This document shows, in pieces, positions 41,191-50,178 of a DNA stretch of 64,000 nucleotides (positions within the stretch are counted from its first letter, which is position 1; the number at the start of each line of letters is the position of its first letter). The notes under the pieces are model-generated. The model did not search any database. It was not told where the DNA came from and saw only the letters and a program-made list of their open reading frames with translations. Both the position numbers and the translations under genes were made by a program. The stretch is taken from positions 6,076,001-6,140,000 of the forward strand of contig NZ_JAGGMR010000001.1 of the NCBI RefSeq assembly GCF_017875645.1, in the 5' to 3' direction. The DNA is from Nocardia goodfellowii. Its GTDB lineage: Bacteria; Actinomycetota; Actinomycetes; Mycobacteriales; Mycobacteriaceae.

Positions 41191-42603
41191 CTAGGCGGTG
41201 CGCTTGCCGAGTCTGAGCAGCGTCAGATAACCCAGGCCGACCAGCACGCCCCACCCCAAGCCGACCGCGATCGCGGTACGGCCGCTCTCGGTGAGGAACA
41301 GCAGGACCACGACGAGTCCCAGGAAGCCGAGCGCCAGCCAGGTGGTAACCGGCGCGCCGGGCAGCCGGTAGTCGCTGGCGGGCAGCAGGCCCTGCCGCAC
41401 CCGGCCGCGGTAGATCAGGTGGCAGACCAGGATCATGCCCCAGACGAAGATGATGCCGATCGTGCTGACCGAGGTGATGTAGGCGAACGCCTTGTCCGGC
41501 GAGATCACGTTGACCACCACGCCGATCACCATGACCGCCGCCGACAGGCTGATTCCGACATACGGCACCGCGCGCGGGCTGAGCTTGCGCAACGCGGCCG
41601 GCGCCTCACCGTGCAGGGACAGGGTGCGCAGCATCCGGCCGGTCGAGTAGATACCGGAGTTACACGACGACAGCGCCGCGGTGAGCAGCACGAAGTTGAT
41701 CAGGCCGGCGGCTCCCGGGATGCCGATCTGCTGGAAGACCTCCACGAACGGACTCTTGCCCTCGTGGAAGTTGCGCCAGCTGGACACCGACATGATCACC
41801 AGAAGTGCGCCCACATAGAACAATCCGATGCGGAACGGCAGCGTATTGATGGCTTTGCGCAGGGTCTTGCGCGGTTCGCGGGCCTCCCCCGCGGTGACGC
41901 CGACGAGTTCGACGCCGACGTAGGCGAACAGCACGATCTGCAGCACCAGTAGCGACTGGCCGAAGCCGTTCGGGAAGACGCCGCCGTCGGCCCACAGGTT
42001 GGTCACCGTCGGATCGGCGGCGTGACCGAACCCGATGGTGAGCACGCCGATACCGAGCAGGATCATGCCGATGATCGCGGTCACCTTGATGGTGGAGAAC
42101 CAGAACTCACCCTCGCCGAACAGGCGCACCGAGATCAGGTTCGCCGCGTACATCACCGCGAGCACGACCAGCGCGGTGATCCATGGCTCGATGTCGAACC
42201 AGTACTGCACGTACTTGCCGGCAACCGTGATCTCGGCCATGCAGGTCGCCACCCACACCGCCCAGTACGACCAGCCCGTCGCGAAACCGGCGAAGCGGCC
42301 CAGGAACTCGTGCGCGTATTCGGCGAAACTGCCGGACACCGGACGGTAGGTGAGCAGTTCACCGAGCGCCCGCATGATGACGAAGATGGCCAGGCCGGCG
42401 ACCAGGTAGGCCAGGATCAGAGCCGGGCCCGCCTGCTCGATGGCCCCGCCCGCGCCGTAGAACAGGCCGGTGCCGATGGCGCCGCCGATCGCGATCATCT
42501 GAATAGTGCGCGGGTTCAGGCCCCGCGCGTAGCCCTCTTCGCCCGATTCGGGCGAGTCCGGGAGTTCCGCGCCCGCGTGTAGCTGACGGTCAGCGGCTGT
42601 CAT
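41191..42603 (-). CDS. Amino acid permease (APC superfamily, AnsP/GabP-type)
   Basis: 470 residues, 12 helices. RTIQMIAIGGAIGTGLFYGAG in helix 1, LGELLTYRPVSGSFAEYAHEFLG and AYVGVELVGVTAGEAREPRKTL are standard for the amino-acid/GABA permease family. It probably imports an amino acid with protons. ATG at 42603. An 11-bp inverted repeat lies just upstream and a terminator-like hairpin just downstream, so it is a single-gene unit. Confidence 0.9.
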   Translation of the reverse strand: MTAADRQLHAGAELPDSPESGEEGYARGLNPRTIQMIAIGGAIGTGLFYGAGGAIEQAGPALILAYLVAGLAIFVIMRALGELLTYRPVSGSFAEYAHEFLGRFAGFATGWSYWAVWVATCMAEITVAGKYVQYWFDIEPWITALVVLAVMYAANLISVRLFGEGEFWFSTIKVTAIIGMILLGIGVLTIGFGHAADPTVTNLWADGGVFPNGFGQSLLVLQIVLFAYVGVELVGVTAGEAREPRKTLRKAINTLPFRIGLFYVGALLVIMSVSSWRNFHEGKSPFVEVFQQIGIPGAAGLINFVLLTAALSSCNSGIYSTGRMLRTLSLHGEAPAALRKLSPRAVPYVGISLSAAVMVIGVVVNVISPDKAFAYITSVSTIGIIFVWGMILVCHLIYRGRVRQGLLPASDYRLPGAPVTTWLALGFLGLVVVLLFLTESGRTAIAVGLGWGVLVGLGYLTLLRLGKRTA

Positions 42604-42619
42604 GGGTGGTTCCTTCCGC

Positions 42620-42660
42620 ATTGCCGAACGATCTGCGACGTCACGCTACCGTTCGGCAAT
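42620..42660. promoter_or_regulatory. 11-bp inverted repeat upstream of the permease
   Basis: ATTGCCGAACG (42620-42630) and CGTTCGGCAAT (42650-42660) around 19 bases. It lies 17 bases before the permease start and after the end of the epimerase-like gene on the same strand. It may be an operator, or a terminator for the upstream gene. Confidence 0.6.
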
Positions 42661-42736
42661 CCCACTGCGGCATGCCACCGCCGGTCAGCGCCCGGATAGC
42701 CGGATGCTTACCGGTGCACCGATATCCGGAGCGGAC

Positions 42737-43819
42737 TCACCCGTCCCGAGCCGACCGGCCCTGATCCACCGGATCCAAACCGCCGACGCCCGAGGCGAAC
42801 TCGTGGACCCGCAGTCGCCCGCCCGCCCGCGGGTCCAGCGGCGGGGTCTGGGTACCCGCGCCGGTGCGCAGGCCCTCCAGCAGTTCAGCGAGTGCGTCGA
42901 GGGAGGTCCGGCGCGGTGTCCACCCCAGTTCGGCACGGGCGCGGGTGGTGTCCATGAGCGGCAACCGGAGCAACGCATCGAACAGTGTCGGCTCGGCGGG
43001 CACCAGGCGCAGATGCCAGGCGGCCGCCAGTGCGCCGCGCACCGCCGTGCTCGGCACGCGCACCGGGCGGGCGCCGAGCAATTCGCCCAGTTGCCGCGCG
43101 TCGATCACCGGGTCGGCGGCGATATTGAAGGCACCCCGCACATCGCCGAGCACGGCCCGGCGGTAGGCGTCGGCGACGTCGTCGCTGTGCGCTGCCTGGA
43201 ACCGCAAGCCCGTCGGCATCGGCAGGATGGGGATCAGTCCCGGCCGGACGAGCCGGTTCGGCAGCAGCGGTCCGAGGAACAATCGCCGCTGGGCGCTGGC
43301 CGCCCCGCGCTGGAAAATGAATCCCGGGCGCAGCCGGACGGTCCGGCACTCGGGATTGTCGAGTTCGAAGGCATCCAGAAGTCTTTCCACATAAGCCTTT
43401 TCGCGGGTGTAGCCCGCGGCGGGCCAGCCGTCGGTCGGCCAACTCTCGGGCACCGGCACGTCGTCGTGTTTGGGCGAGTAAGCGCCGACGGACGAGGCGT
43501 AGACGAAGGCGGGCACCTTGGCCGCCGCCACCGCGCGCAGCACCCGCGTGGTGCCGCCCACGTTGGCCTCCCAGGTGGTCATCGGTCCGTGCATCGGCTG
43601 GATGAGCCAGGCCAGGTGGATCACCGCGTCGGCGCCGCGGAAGTGCGGCTCCAGCTCGCTGCTCCGGACATCGGCCCGCACCCACTCCGTTTTCGGCCAC
43701 TGCCGGTCCGGCAGGCGGCGCGCCAAGCCCAGGATCGAGGTGACCTCGGGGTCCGCGGCCAACGCCGTGAGCACGCTGGTTCCCACATTTCCGGTAGCAC
43801 CGGTAACGACGACACGCAT
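42737..43819 (-). CDS. NAD-dependent epimerase/dehydratase family protein
   Basis: 360 residues: the dinucleotide motif VVVTGATGNVGTSVLTAL at the start, VIHLAWLIQPMHGPMTTWEANV, FVYASSVGAY and the active-site pair in AAGYTREKAYVERL (Tyr and Lys). It is an extended SDR (atypical). Substrates may be nucleotide sugars or other alcohols/ketones. The start has AGGAG 6 bases upstream. Possible role with the divergent membrane protein is not clear. Confidence 0.85.
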   Translation of the reverse strand: MRVVVTGATGNVGTSVLTALAADPEVTSILGLARRLPDRQWPKTEWVRADVRSSELEPHFRGADAVIHLAWLIQPMHGPMTTWEANVGGTTRVLRAVAAAKVPAFVYASSVGAYSPKHDDVPVPESWPTDGWPAAGYTREKAYVERLLDAFELDNPECRTVRLRPGFIFQRGAASAQRRLFLGPLLPNRLVRPGLIPILPMPTGLRFQAAHSDDVADAYRRAVLGDVRGAFNIAADPVIDARQLGELLGARPVRVPSTAVRGALAAAWHLRLVPAEPTLFDALLRLPLMDTTRARAELGWTPRRTSLDALAELLEGLRTGAGTQTPPLDPRAGGRLRVHEFASGVGGLDPVDQGRSARDG

Positions 43820-43921
43820 GACGCACTCCTTCTCCGACGGGTGCTCCCGGCATACCCGGGGCAGCGGCCACGACACCTCGAACCCAACCCTGGCCAGGGC
43901 ATGTTCGGTACGGTCTACGAG

Positions 43922-44992
43922 ATGGGGATGTCGTCGGGAATTCAGGATCGAACCGGGGTGGCCCGGCGGCCACGCGCCACGCTGGGCGACGACGCGGGCA
44001 CCGCCCTGACGTCGCTGTGGTTGATCGGCGGGCTGATGCTCGACGCGTGGGCACACTCGAATCGGCCCGGATTGGAGTCGTTCTTCACACCCTGGCACGC
44101 GGTGTTCTACAGCGGGTTCGCGGCCACCGCCGGCTGGGTCGGCTGGGTGGTGTGGAAGCACTGGCGCACCGGGCGGCGCGGCCTCGACGCGATTCCGCTC
44201 GGGTATGGCCCGACGCTGATCGCGTTGGCCGCCTTCGGGCTCAGCGGTGTCGCGGACATGTTCTGGCACACCCTCTTCGGCATCGAGGAGTCCATCGACA
44301 TCCTGTTCAGCCCGAGCCACCTCGGACTCGCCATCACGATGTGTGTCATCGTCACCACCCCGGTGCGCTCCGCCTGGACCGACCCGGCTCCGGGCACGCT
44401 ACGACGGCTGTGGCCCGCGCTGCTCGGCATCGGCCTGGCGATCGCCGAGATCATGGTCTTCCTGGAATACGGCAACGCCCTGACCATCCGCGCGACCCGG
44501 ATCGTCAGCGGCTTCTCCGATACGGAGAACGGCTCGGCGTCGCAGATCGCGGTCCGGATGCTGGTGACGAACGCGGCCCTGCTGCTGCCGCTGCTGTTCG
44601 TGGCCAGACGCTGGGGCCTGCCGCCGGGTGCGGCGACGATCTGCACCGTCCCCCTGCTGGTCCTGAGCGGCGCGGAAACCGGCGGCCGCAATATGAGCAC
44701 GCTGGTATCGATCCTGGTCGCGGCGATCGGCGCGGACCTGCTGGCACAAGCCTTGCGTCCCACGCATATTCGTCGCTGGGCCTACTGGGCCTTCGCCACC
44801 GCCGTACCCTTCTTCACCTGGTCGCTGTACCTCGGGGTCGCCGCCGCGGCGGTGGGCCGCCTGCCCTCGATCGTCGAATTGTGGACCGGCGCACCGATTG
44901 TCGCCGCCGCCGTCGGCCTGCTACTCGGCGCGCTGATGATGCCGGGCGACGGGGGCACGGACCCGAGCCGGGAGCAGACGACGAGCGCCTGA
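43922..44992 (+). CDS. Multi-helix membrane protein of unknown function
   Basis: About 356 residues with eight or more hydrophobic segments (SLWLIGGLMLDAWAHSNRPG, VFYSGFAATAGWVGWVVW, LIALAAFGLSGVADMFWHTL, LGLAITMCVIVTTPV, LLGIGLAIAEIMVFLE, AALLLPLLFVARRWG and others). Conserved-looking His/Asp residues near helix ends (DAWAHSN, MFWHTLFGIEE, FSPSHLG) suggest an enzyme or metal site in the membrane. The start is unsure: ATG at 43901, 43922 or 43928. No family is recognised. Confidence 0.7.
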   Translation: MGMSSGIQDRTGVARRPRATLGDDAGTALTSLWLIGGLMLDAWAHSNRPGLESFFTPWHAVFYSGFAATAGWVGWVVWKHWRTGRRGLDAIPLGYGPTLIALAAFGLSGVADMFWHTLFGIEESIDILFSPSHLGLAITMCVIVTTPVRSAWTDPAPGTLRRLWPALLGIGLAIAEIMVFLEYGNALTIRATRIVSGFSDTENGSASQIAVRMLVTNAALLLPLLFVARRWGLPPGAATICTVPLLVLSGAETGGRNMSTLVSILVAAIGADLLAQALRPTHIRRWAYWAFATAVPFFTWSLYLGVAAAAVGRLPSIVELWTGAPIVAAAVGLLLGALMMPGDGGTDPSREQTTSA

Positions 44993-45000
44993 GCGTGCGG

Positions 45001-45660
45001 TCACGCGGCCGGATCAGGCTGCGGCGCGACGGTTTCCGGCAGAACAGCGGTCGTCTCGATGGCACTGCGCGCGTGGAAACCGGGCAGGTGCCGGTTCACC
45101 AGCGGGATCATGAGCTGGATGAGGGGTCCGATGCCGAAGGCGTAGACCAGGGTGCCGACGCCGACGCTGCCGCCGAGCACGAACCCGATCACCAGCACCG
45201 TCACCTCGATCGTGGTGCGGATGAGACGGACCGACCACCCGGTGCGGCGCACCAGGCCAGTCATCAGGCCATCGCGCGGTCCGGGACCCATCCCCGCGCC
45301 GATGTAGAGGACCGTGGCGGCGGCATTGAGCACCACCGCCAGCACCATCGCGCCGATCCGGACCAGCAGCGAATCCCACGCCGGTAGCAGCCACAACCCG
45401 GCGTCCACCGAAATACCGATCACGACGACGTTGCTGAGCGTGCCGAGGCCGGGCCGCTGCCGCAGCGGGATCCACAGCAGCAGCACGACCACGCCGGTAA
45501 TGGCCGTGACCATGCCGAAACTGAGCGGGACGTGCTCGGCCACGCCCTGATGGAAGACATCCCACGGGTCCAGCCCGAGCCCGGCCCGGATCATGACCGC
45601 CATGGAGAACCCGTACAACCACAGCCCGCTGTACAGCGCGACCACACGACGAACCAGCAT
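45001..45660 (-). CDS. YczE/YitT-type membrane protein
   Basis: 219 residues, five helices: ALYSGLWLYGFSMAVMIRAGLGLDPWDVFHQGVAEHVP at the start, and GLGTLSNVVVIGISVDAGLWLLP, TVLYIGAGMGPGPRDGLMTGL. This repeated GLG-DPWD / GMGPGPRDGLM pattern marks the YczE family. Function unknown; possibly transport or small-molecule flux. It converges with the previous membrane-protein gene with 8 bases between stops. Confidence 0.8.
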   Translation of the reverse strand: MLVRRVVALYSGLWLYGFSMAVMIRAGLGLDPWDVFHQGVAEHVPLSFGMVTAITGVVVLLLWIPLRQRPGLGTLSNVVVIGISVDAGLWLLPAWDSLLVRIGAMVLAVVLNAAATVLYIGAGMGPGPRDGLMTGLVRRTGWSVRLIRTTIEVTVLVIGFVLGGSVGVGTLVYAFGIGPLIQLMIPLVNRHLPGFHARSAIETTAVLPETVAPQPDPAA

Positions 45661-45783
45661 GCGCTTCAGCGTGCGGGTGACTGGCCCGCGAATACAGAGC
45701 CAGTCAGGGATTACTGGTCTGGTTGCCGTGGAAGTCCGGCTGGTCCGGCCCCGTACTCGGCGCGATGCCGCGAACCGCGCATG

Positions 45784-47385
45784 TCAATTCGCGGTGATCT
45801 TCACGACCGGGGCGAACGTGCCCGGGAACGGTGCGGCGAGCACGGTGTCGGCACCTTCCGGGCGCACCGTCACCGGTCCCGCTGCACCCAGCAACGTCGC
45901 TTCCCCTTGGAGGACAAGGCCTTTCAGGGTGACCGGGCCCGTCGGGCGACCGAGCACGATGGCGTAGGTAGCGGAGCCCTTGCGCGTGAAGAGGACTCGG
46001 GTGCCGTCGGTGGTGGTCGCCGTGGAGGTCGTCCACGGGCGGGTACCGTCCACCGCTTCCCGGTTGATCCGCAACCACGCGCCGATCGCGTCCAGCCGGG
46101 ACTGCTGTTCGGCCACGATAACGCCCGCTCCCCCGCTCGGGCCCGCATTGAGTAGCAGCGCACCATTGTTCGCGCTCGCCTCGACGAGGCTCGTGAGCAA
46201 CTCCTCGGGTGGCGCGTAATCGGCGTCGGTCTCCCGGCGGTTGTAGCCGAAGGAGCCGCCGATGCCGCGGTCCTGCTGCCAGAACTTCTCCTGCACGACA
46301 TCGAAGCCGGTGTACTCCGGGGTCCGGAAGTCGCTGTGCGGCACGGACGGTGGTGTGGTGATCCGCTCGGCACCGCCGGGCTGGGACAGCGCCCACTTCA
46401 TGACCCGGTCGAACCCCCAGCGCAGCGGTTGCCGGCCCATCAGCGCCTGCCAGAACGACGCGGTCTGCCACCGGTCGTTGACCACGCCTTCGGGAACGGT
46501 GTTGTAGTAGTCGGCGAACAGCGCGTTCAGCCGCTGCTGACCGGTGGGCCAGCCGATGTCGTTCCAGAGGATGTCGGGCCGGTATCGGTCGATCAACTCG
46601 CGCACCTGGGCCTCGGCGTAGTCACCGTAGTCGGCTCCGTAGGGCAGATAGATGTAGTCCCCCAACGTGTTCACCACCCGCGGCTGGAAGGTCCAGTCGA
46701 CCCCGCCGGAGTAGTAGAGACCGAATTTCATGCCGCGGGCGCGCACGGCGGCCGCCAGCTCACCCACCAGGTCACGCTGGGAATGGAAGTCCGGGGCGTG
46801 CGGGTTGGGCACGGCTGACGGCCAAAGAGCATATCCGTCAGCGTATTTCGCGGTGAGTACGACATAGGAGGCGCCGGCGGAGCGGAACTTCTCCGCCCAG
46901 GCATCGGGATCCCAGTCGGCCAGTTCGGCCTCGAACTTCCGGGCGATGTCCGCATAGGTAGCCGCGCCGTAGGTGGCGCGATGGTAGGCCGCGGTCGGTG
47001 AATCCGGATCCTTGATCTGGTTGGCGTAGTCCTCGGCGTAGGGGCTGCGGGTGAGAGCGTGGTCGTAGTCCTGGACCACGGTCTCGGTGAAGGTCCGGCC
47101 GGTCGGAGCGAAGCCCGGCACCGAGTACGGGCCCCAGTGCAGCATGATCCCGAACTTCGCGTCCTGGAACCAGGCGGGCAGCGGATGCCGGCGCAGTGAT
47201 TCCAGGGAACTGTCGTAACGGCCGGTGGTCGTCATGGCCGCCTTGGCGTCGTCCTGGCGAGCCCACCGCCAGGCCCCGATGCCGAGCGCGGCCGCGGCAG
47301 CCACGCCGAGTACCAGCAGGCCGATTCCGGCGCGCAACGCGAACCGGCCGATCCGCCGGGGCCAGGGCCTGGACTTCGGGTTCAT
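45784..47385 (-). CDS. Alpha-L-fucosidase, GH29 family, membrane-anchored
   Basis: 533 residues. N-terminal basic then hydrophobic helix (LRAGIGLLVLGVAAAAALGIGAW) anchors or exports it. The GH29 barrel has WFQDAKFGIMLHWGPYSVPGFAP, VLTAKYADGYALWPS, KFGLYYSGGVDWTF and PDILWNDIGWP, whose Asp is the expected nucleophile; a C-terminal beta-sandwich ends FPGTFAPVVKITAN. It likely removes fucose from plant or host glycans outside the cell. The neighbouring divergent oxidoreductase may act on the sugar product. Confidence 0.9.
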   Translation of the reverse strand: MNPKSRPWPRRIGRFALRAGIGLLVLGVAAAAALGIGAWRWARQDDAKAAMTTTGRYDSSLESLRRHPLPAWFQDAKFGIMLHWGPYSVPGFAPTGRTFTETVVQDYDHALTRSPYAEDYANQIKDPDSPTAAYHRATYGAATYADIARKFEAELADWDPDAWAEKFRSAGASYVVLTAKYADGYALWPSAVPNPHAPDFHSQRDLVGELAAAVRARGMKFGLYYSGGVDWTFQPRVVNTLGDYIYLPYGADYGDYAEAQVRELIDRYRPDILWNDIGWPTGQQRLNALFADYYNTVPEGVVNDRWQTASFWQALMGRQPLRWGFDRVMKWALSQPGGAERITTPPSVPHSDFRTPEYTGFDVVQEKFWQQDRGIGGSFGYNRRETDADYAPPEELLTSLVEASANNGALLLNAGPSGGAGVIVAEQQSRLDAIGAWLRINREAVDGTRPWTTSTATTTDGTRVLFTRKGSATYAIVLGRPTGPVTLKGLVLQGEATLLGAAGPVTVRPEGADTVLAAPFPGTFAPVVKITAN

Positions 47386-47509
47386 GACTCCACGCTATGG
47401 GCGGCAGCCGCCCGGCGTCGTCATACCAACGGCCCATCGCGGGTCGTTCTCCGGTAGCACCAGCCCGGGCGTCACGGAATTCGGTGCCCACGGCGGTAAC
47501 GTCGGGTTC

Positions 47510-48559
47510 ATGACTAGTCTCGAGGTCGCCGTGATCGGATACGGGCTGGCGGGATCGGTGTTCCACGCACCGTTGATCGCCGCCGAGCCGCGACTGCGGG
47601 TGGCCGCGGTGGTCACCGGATCGGCGGAGCGGGCCGCGCAGGCCGAGCGGGAGCACCCCGGGGTCCGCGTGTTCCCCGACGCCGACGCGCTCTTCGCCGA
47701 CCTGTCCGGTATCGATCTGGTGGTGATCGCTACGCCGAACCGCACGCACGCCCCCCTCGCGCACCGTGCCTTAACGGCGGGAGTGCCTGTGGTGGTGGAC
47801 AAACCGTTCGCGGTCACCGCGGCCGACGCGGAAGCCCTTGTGGCACAGGCTCAACAGCGCGGGGTGCTGCTGTCCGTCTTCCAGAACCGGCGCTGGGACG
47901 GCGATTTCCTGACCGTGCGGGAACTGATCGACACCGGAAGGCTCGGCGCGGTGCGCCGGTTCGAGTCCCGTTTCGAGCGCTGGCGTCCCGTGCCCAAGGG
48001 TGGCTGGCGTGAAGTCGGTGACGCGGCGGACGGCGCGGGCATCCTGCTCGATCTGGGCCCGCACCTCGTCGACCAGGCGCTCACCTTGTTCGGCCCGGTC
48101 CGCGAGGTGTATTGCGAACTGGACCGCCGCCGCGACGGCATCCGAACCGATGACGACGCGTTTCTCGCGCTCACCCACGACTCCGGGGTCCGCTCGCACC
48201 TGTGGATGAGCGCGGTGACACCCCAGCTCGGGCCACGCTTTCGCGTGCTCGGCTCGGAATCCGGCTATGTCACCTACGGATTGGACCCGCAGGAGGCGGC
48301 CTTGCGCGCGGGCCGGCGCCCCGGCGAAGGACCTTGGGGTGCAGTGGAATCCGATGCCTGGGGCATGCTCGGCGCGGACCCCGACCTGGAGCCGTATCCG
48401 ACCCGAGCGGGCGACTATCCCGCCTTCTACACCGCGATGGCGGACGCGTTGCTGGACGGCGCGCCCGTCCCCGTGGACCCGCGCGATGCCGTGACCGCGC
48501 TGCGCATCCTCGAATCCGCGCGCGACTCCGCCGCCACCGGAGTCGCCCGGCCGCTCTAG
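47510..48559 (+). CDS. Gfo/Idh/MocA family oxidoreductase
   Basis: 349 residues. NAD-binding motif VAVIGYGLAGSVFHAPLIAA, LVVIATPNRTHAPLAHRAL and VVVDKPFAVTAADAEALV (the EKP-type motif, here DKP), then a C-terminal alpha/beta domain containing GILLDLGPHLVDQAL. Such enzymes oxidise or reduce sugars and inositols. It is divergent from the fucosidase, so sugar use is a likely theme. The ATG has no clear ribosome site. Confidence 0.9.
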   Translation: MTSLEVAVIGYGLAGSVFHAPLIAAEPRLRVAAVVTGSAERAAQAEREHPGVRVFPDADALFADLSGIDLVVIATPNRTHAPLAHRALTAGVPVVVDKPFAVTAADAEALVAQAQQRGVLLSVFQNRRWDGDFLTVRELIDTGRLGAVRRFESRFERWRPVPKGGWREVGDAADGAGILLDLGPHLVDQALTLFGPVREVYCELDRRRDGIRTDDDAFLALTHDSGVRSHLWMSAVTPQLGPRFRVLGSESGYVTYGLDPQEAALRAGRRPGEGPWGAVESDAWGMLGADPDLEPYPTRAGDYPAFYTAMADALLDGAPVPVDPRDAVTALRILESARDSAATGVARPL

Positions 48560-48594
48560 TGGACGGTCCCCGGGCGCGCCGATAGGGTGCGGCG

Positions 48595-49395
48595 GTGGAT
48601 AGTGCGGAATTGATCGACCGAGGCGCGTCTATTGCCGATCGGCTCCAGACGACACAGCTGCCGCCGCCATGGCAACTGGTGGTGATCACCGGCCTGATCG
48701 CGCTGGTGCTCGTCGCCTACTCCCCGGTGTGGCGGATGACCCGCAACGTGGTGACCATCGCACACGAAGGCGGGCACGCGCTGTTCGCCCTGCTCACCGG
48801 TCGCCGTTTGAACAGCATCACTTTGCATTCGGACACGTCGGGGCTGACCGTGTCCAGCGGCAAACCGTACGGATTCGGCATGATCGTCACCGCGATGGCC
48901 GGTTACCCCGCGCCGCCGCTGCTGGGTCTCGGTTTCGCGGCCCTGCTCGGCGCCGACCGCATCACCCTCATGCTGTGGACCGCTATCGTCCTGCTCGCCG
49001 CGGTCCTCATCAAGGTCCGCAACATCTATGGTCTGATCACGGTATTCGGTTTGGGTGCGCTGATTTTCGCGGTGTCCTGGTTCGGCACCGACACCCTGCA
49101 GGCCGCCTTCGCCTATCTCGGCGCGTGGTTCCTGCTCCTGGCGGGCACCCGCCCGGTCCTGGAGCTACAGCGCGGTCGCCGCCAACGCTGGCGCAACCCC
49201 GGCGGCGTCGACTCCGACGCCGACCAGCTCGCCCGTCTCACCCATCTGCCGGGTCTGCTCTGGGTCTTGTTCTTCGCCGCCGTCGCCGTCGTCTGCCTGG
49301 TCGCCGGTACCGGTTTTCTACTGTCCGACGCCACCGGCGTCTGCATCCCGGTGGTCTCCGGCGACTGCCCGGCCCCGTCCTGGCTCAACCCCTGA
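48595..49395 (+). CDS. M50-like membrane metalloprotease
   Basis: 266 residues starting at GTG. The zinc motif HEGGHALFALLTGRRL (HExxH type with Gly, HEGGH) lies after the first helix, and six or more helices follow. LHSDTSGLTVSS and YGFGMIVTAMAGYPAPPLLGL match the M50B-like group. It is probably an intramembrane protease or an inactive relative, as the third zinc ligand is not obvious. It lies 35 bases after the oxidoreductase, so co-transcription is possible. Confidence 0.8.
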   Translation: MDSAELIDRGASIADRLQTTQLPPPWQLVVITGLIALVLVAYSPVWRMTRNVVTIAHEGGHALFALLTGRRLNSITLHSDTSGLTVSSGKPYGFGMIVTAMAGYPAPPLLGLGFAALLGADRITLMLWTAIVLLAAVLIKVRNIYGLITVFGLGALIFAVSWFGTDTLQAAFAYLGAWFLLLAGTRPVLELQRGRRQRWRNPGGVDSDADQLARLTHLPGLLWVLFFAAVAVVCLVAGTGFLLSDATGVCIPVVSGDCPAPSWLNP

Positions 49396-49482
49396 CCCGC
49401 GAACCGAGCCCGCGTTCGTTGCGTAGCGGGGGCCCGGCCTGCGTAAATTGCTAGGCAGGATCGTGTGTACAGGGGTGACTCC

Positions 49483-50142
49483 ATGCAACCGGATAATGGA
49501 CGAGTGCTGTCCGAAGCCGCCGTCGAAGCACTGCTCGGTGCGGTGCTGCGGGAATGCGCGCTGGAACCGCTGCTGCTGCTGGACGCCGCCCGTTCCGGTA
49601 GCGCGCTGGTCCGGATCGCCCGCGCCGGCGCCGCCGGGCCCGACCCCTTCGACGAGATCCTCACCGATGCCTACGAATCCACCCGCCGGGAGATGATCGA
49701 CTGGGCCGCCGGCGAGCTCACCCCAGCGGGCAGCGCGGAGGGCGTCGTACGCACCGCGTTCATGCGGGTCTATGCCCGTCGCCCGGATATCACCGATCCC
49801 GGGGAGATGCGCGCATACCTGTGGCATGCCACCGAGAAACTGGTCCGCGACACCTCGCACCACCACACCGCCGACCGCCTCGAACCAGCCGGTGACGAAC
49901 ACATCGCCATGCTCGCCGACCGGGTGGGCGTCTCGTTCGACGACACGATCACCGTGCGGCACATGGTGATCGCGGCGCTGGAGACGATTCCGCAACGCGA
50001 ACGTGAGGCCGTGGTGCTGCGCGGCTACGAGGACAGCGGCTATGCCGAAGTCGCCCGGATCATGGGTTCGTCGCAGGACGCCGCGCGGTCCTACGTCCGC
50101 GATGCCCTCGCCCGAATCCACGAGCGCCTGCGGGCGGCATAA
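49483..50142 (+). CDS. Sigma-70-like (ECF-type) regulatory protein
   Basis: 219 residues. Region-4-like C-terminus: MVIAALETIPQREREAVVLRGYEDSGYAEVARIMGSSQDAARSYVRDALARIHERL. The N-terminal half shows a weak region 2 (EGVVRTAFMRVYARRPDITDPGEMRAYLWHATEKLVRDT) preceded by an unfamiliar helical segment. ATG at 49483 follows AGGGG. No anti-sigma gene is adjacent. It could be an ECF sigma factor of a minor group. Confidence 0.7.
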   Translation: MQPDNGRVLSEAAVEALLGAVLRECALEPLLLLDAARSGSALVRIARAGAAGPDPFDEILTDAYESTRREMIDWAAGELTPAGSAEGVVRTAFMRVYARRPDITDPGEMRAYLWHATEKLVRDTSHHHTADRLEPAGDEHIAMLADRVGVSFDDTITVRHMVIAALETIPQREREAVVLRGYEDSGYAEVARIMGSSQDAARSYVRDALARIHERLRAA

Positions 50143-50178
50143 GTCCCGGGCGGACGCCGGGTATTTCCCTCGGGCACG

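Noticed and set aside
49483..50142. SigK-type sigma/anti-sigma pair
   Set aside because: Region 4 is visible but no anti-sigma gene follows and region 2 is weak, so only a sigma-like call is made.
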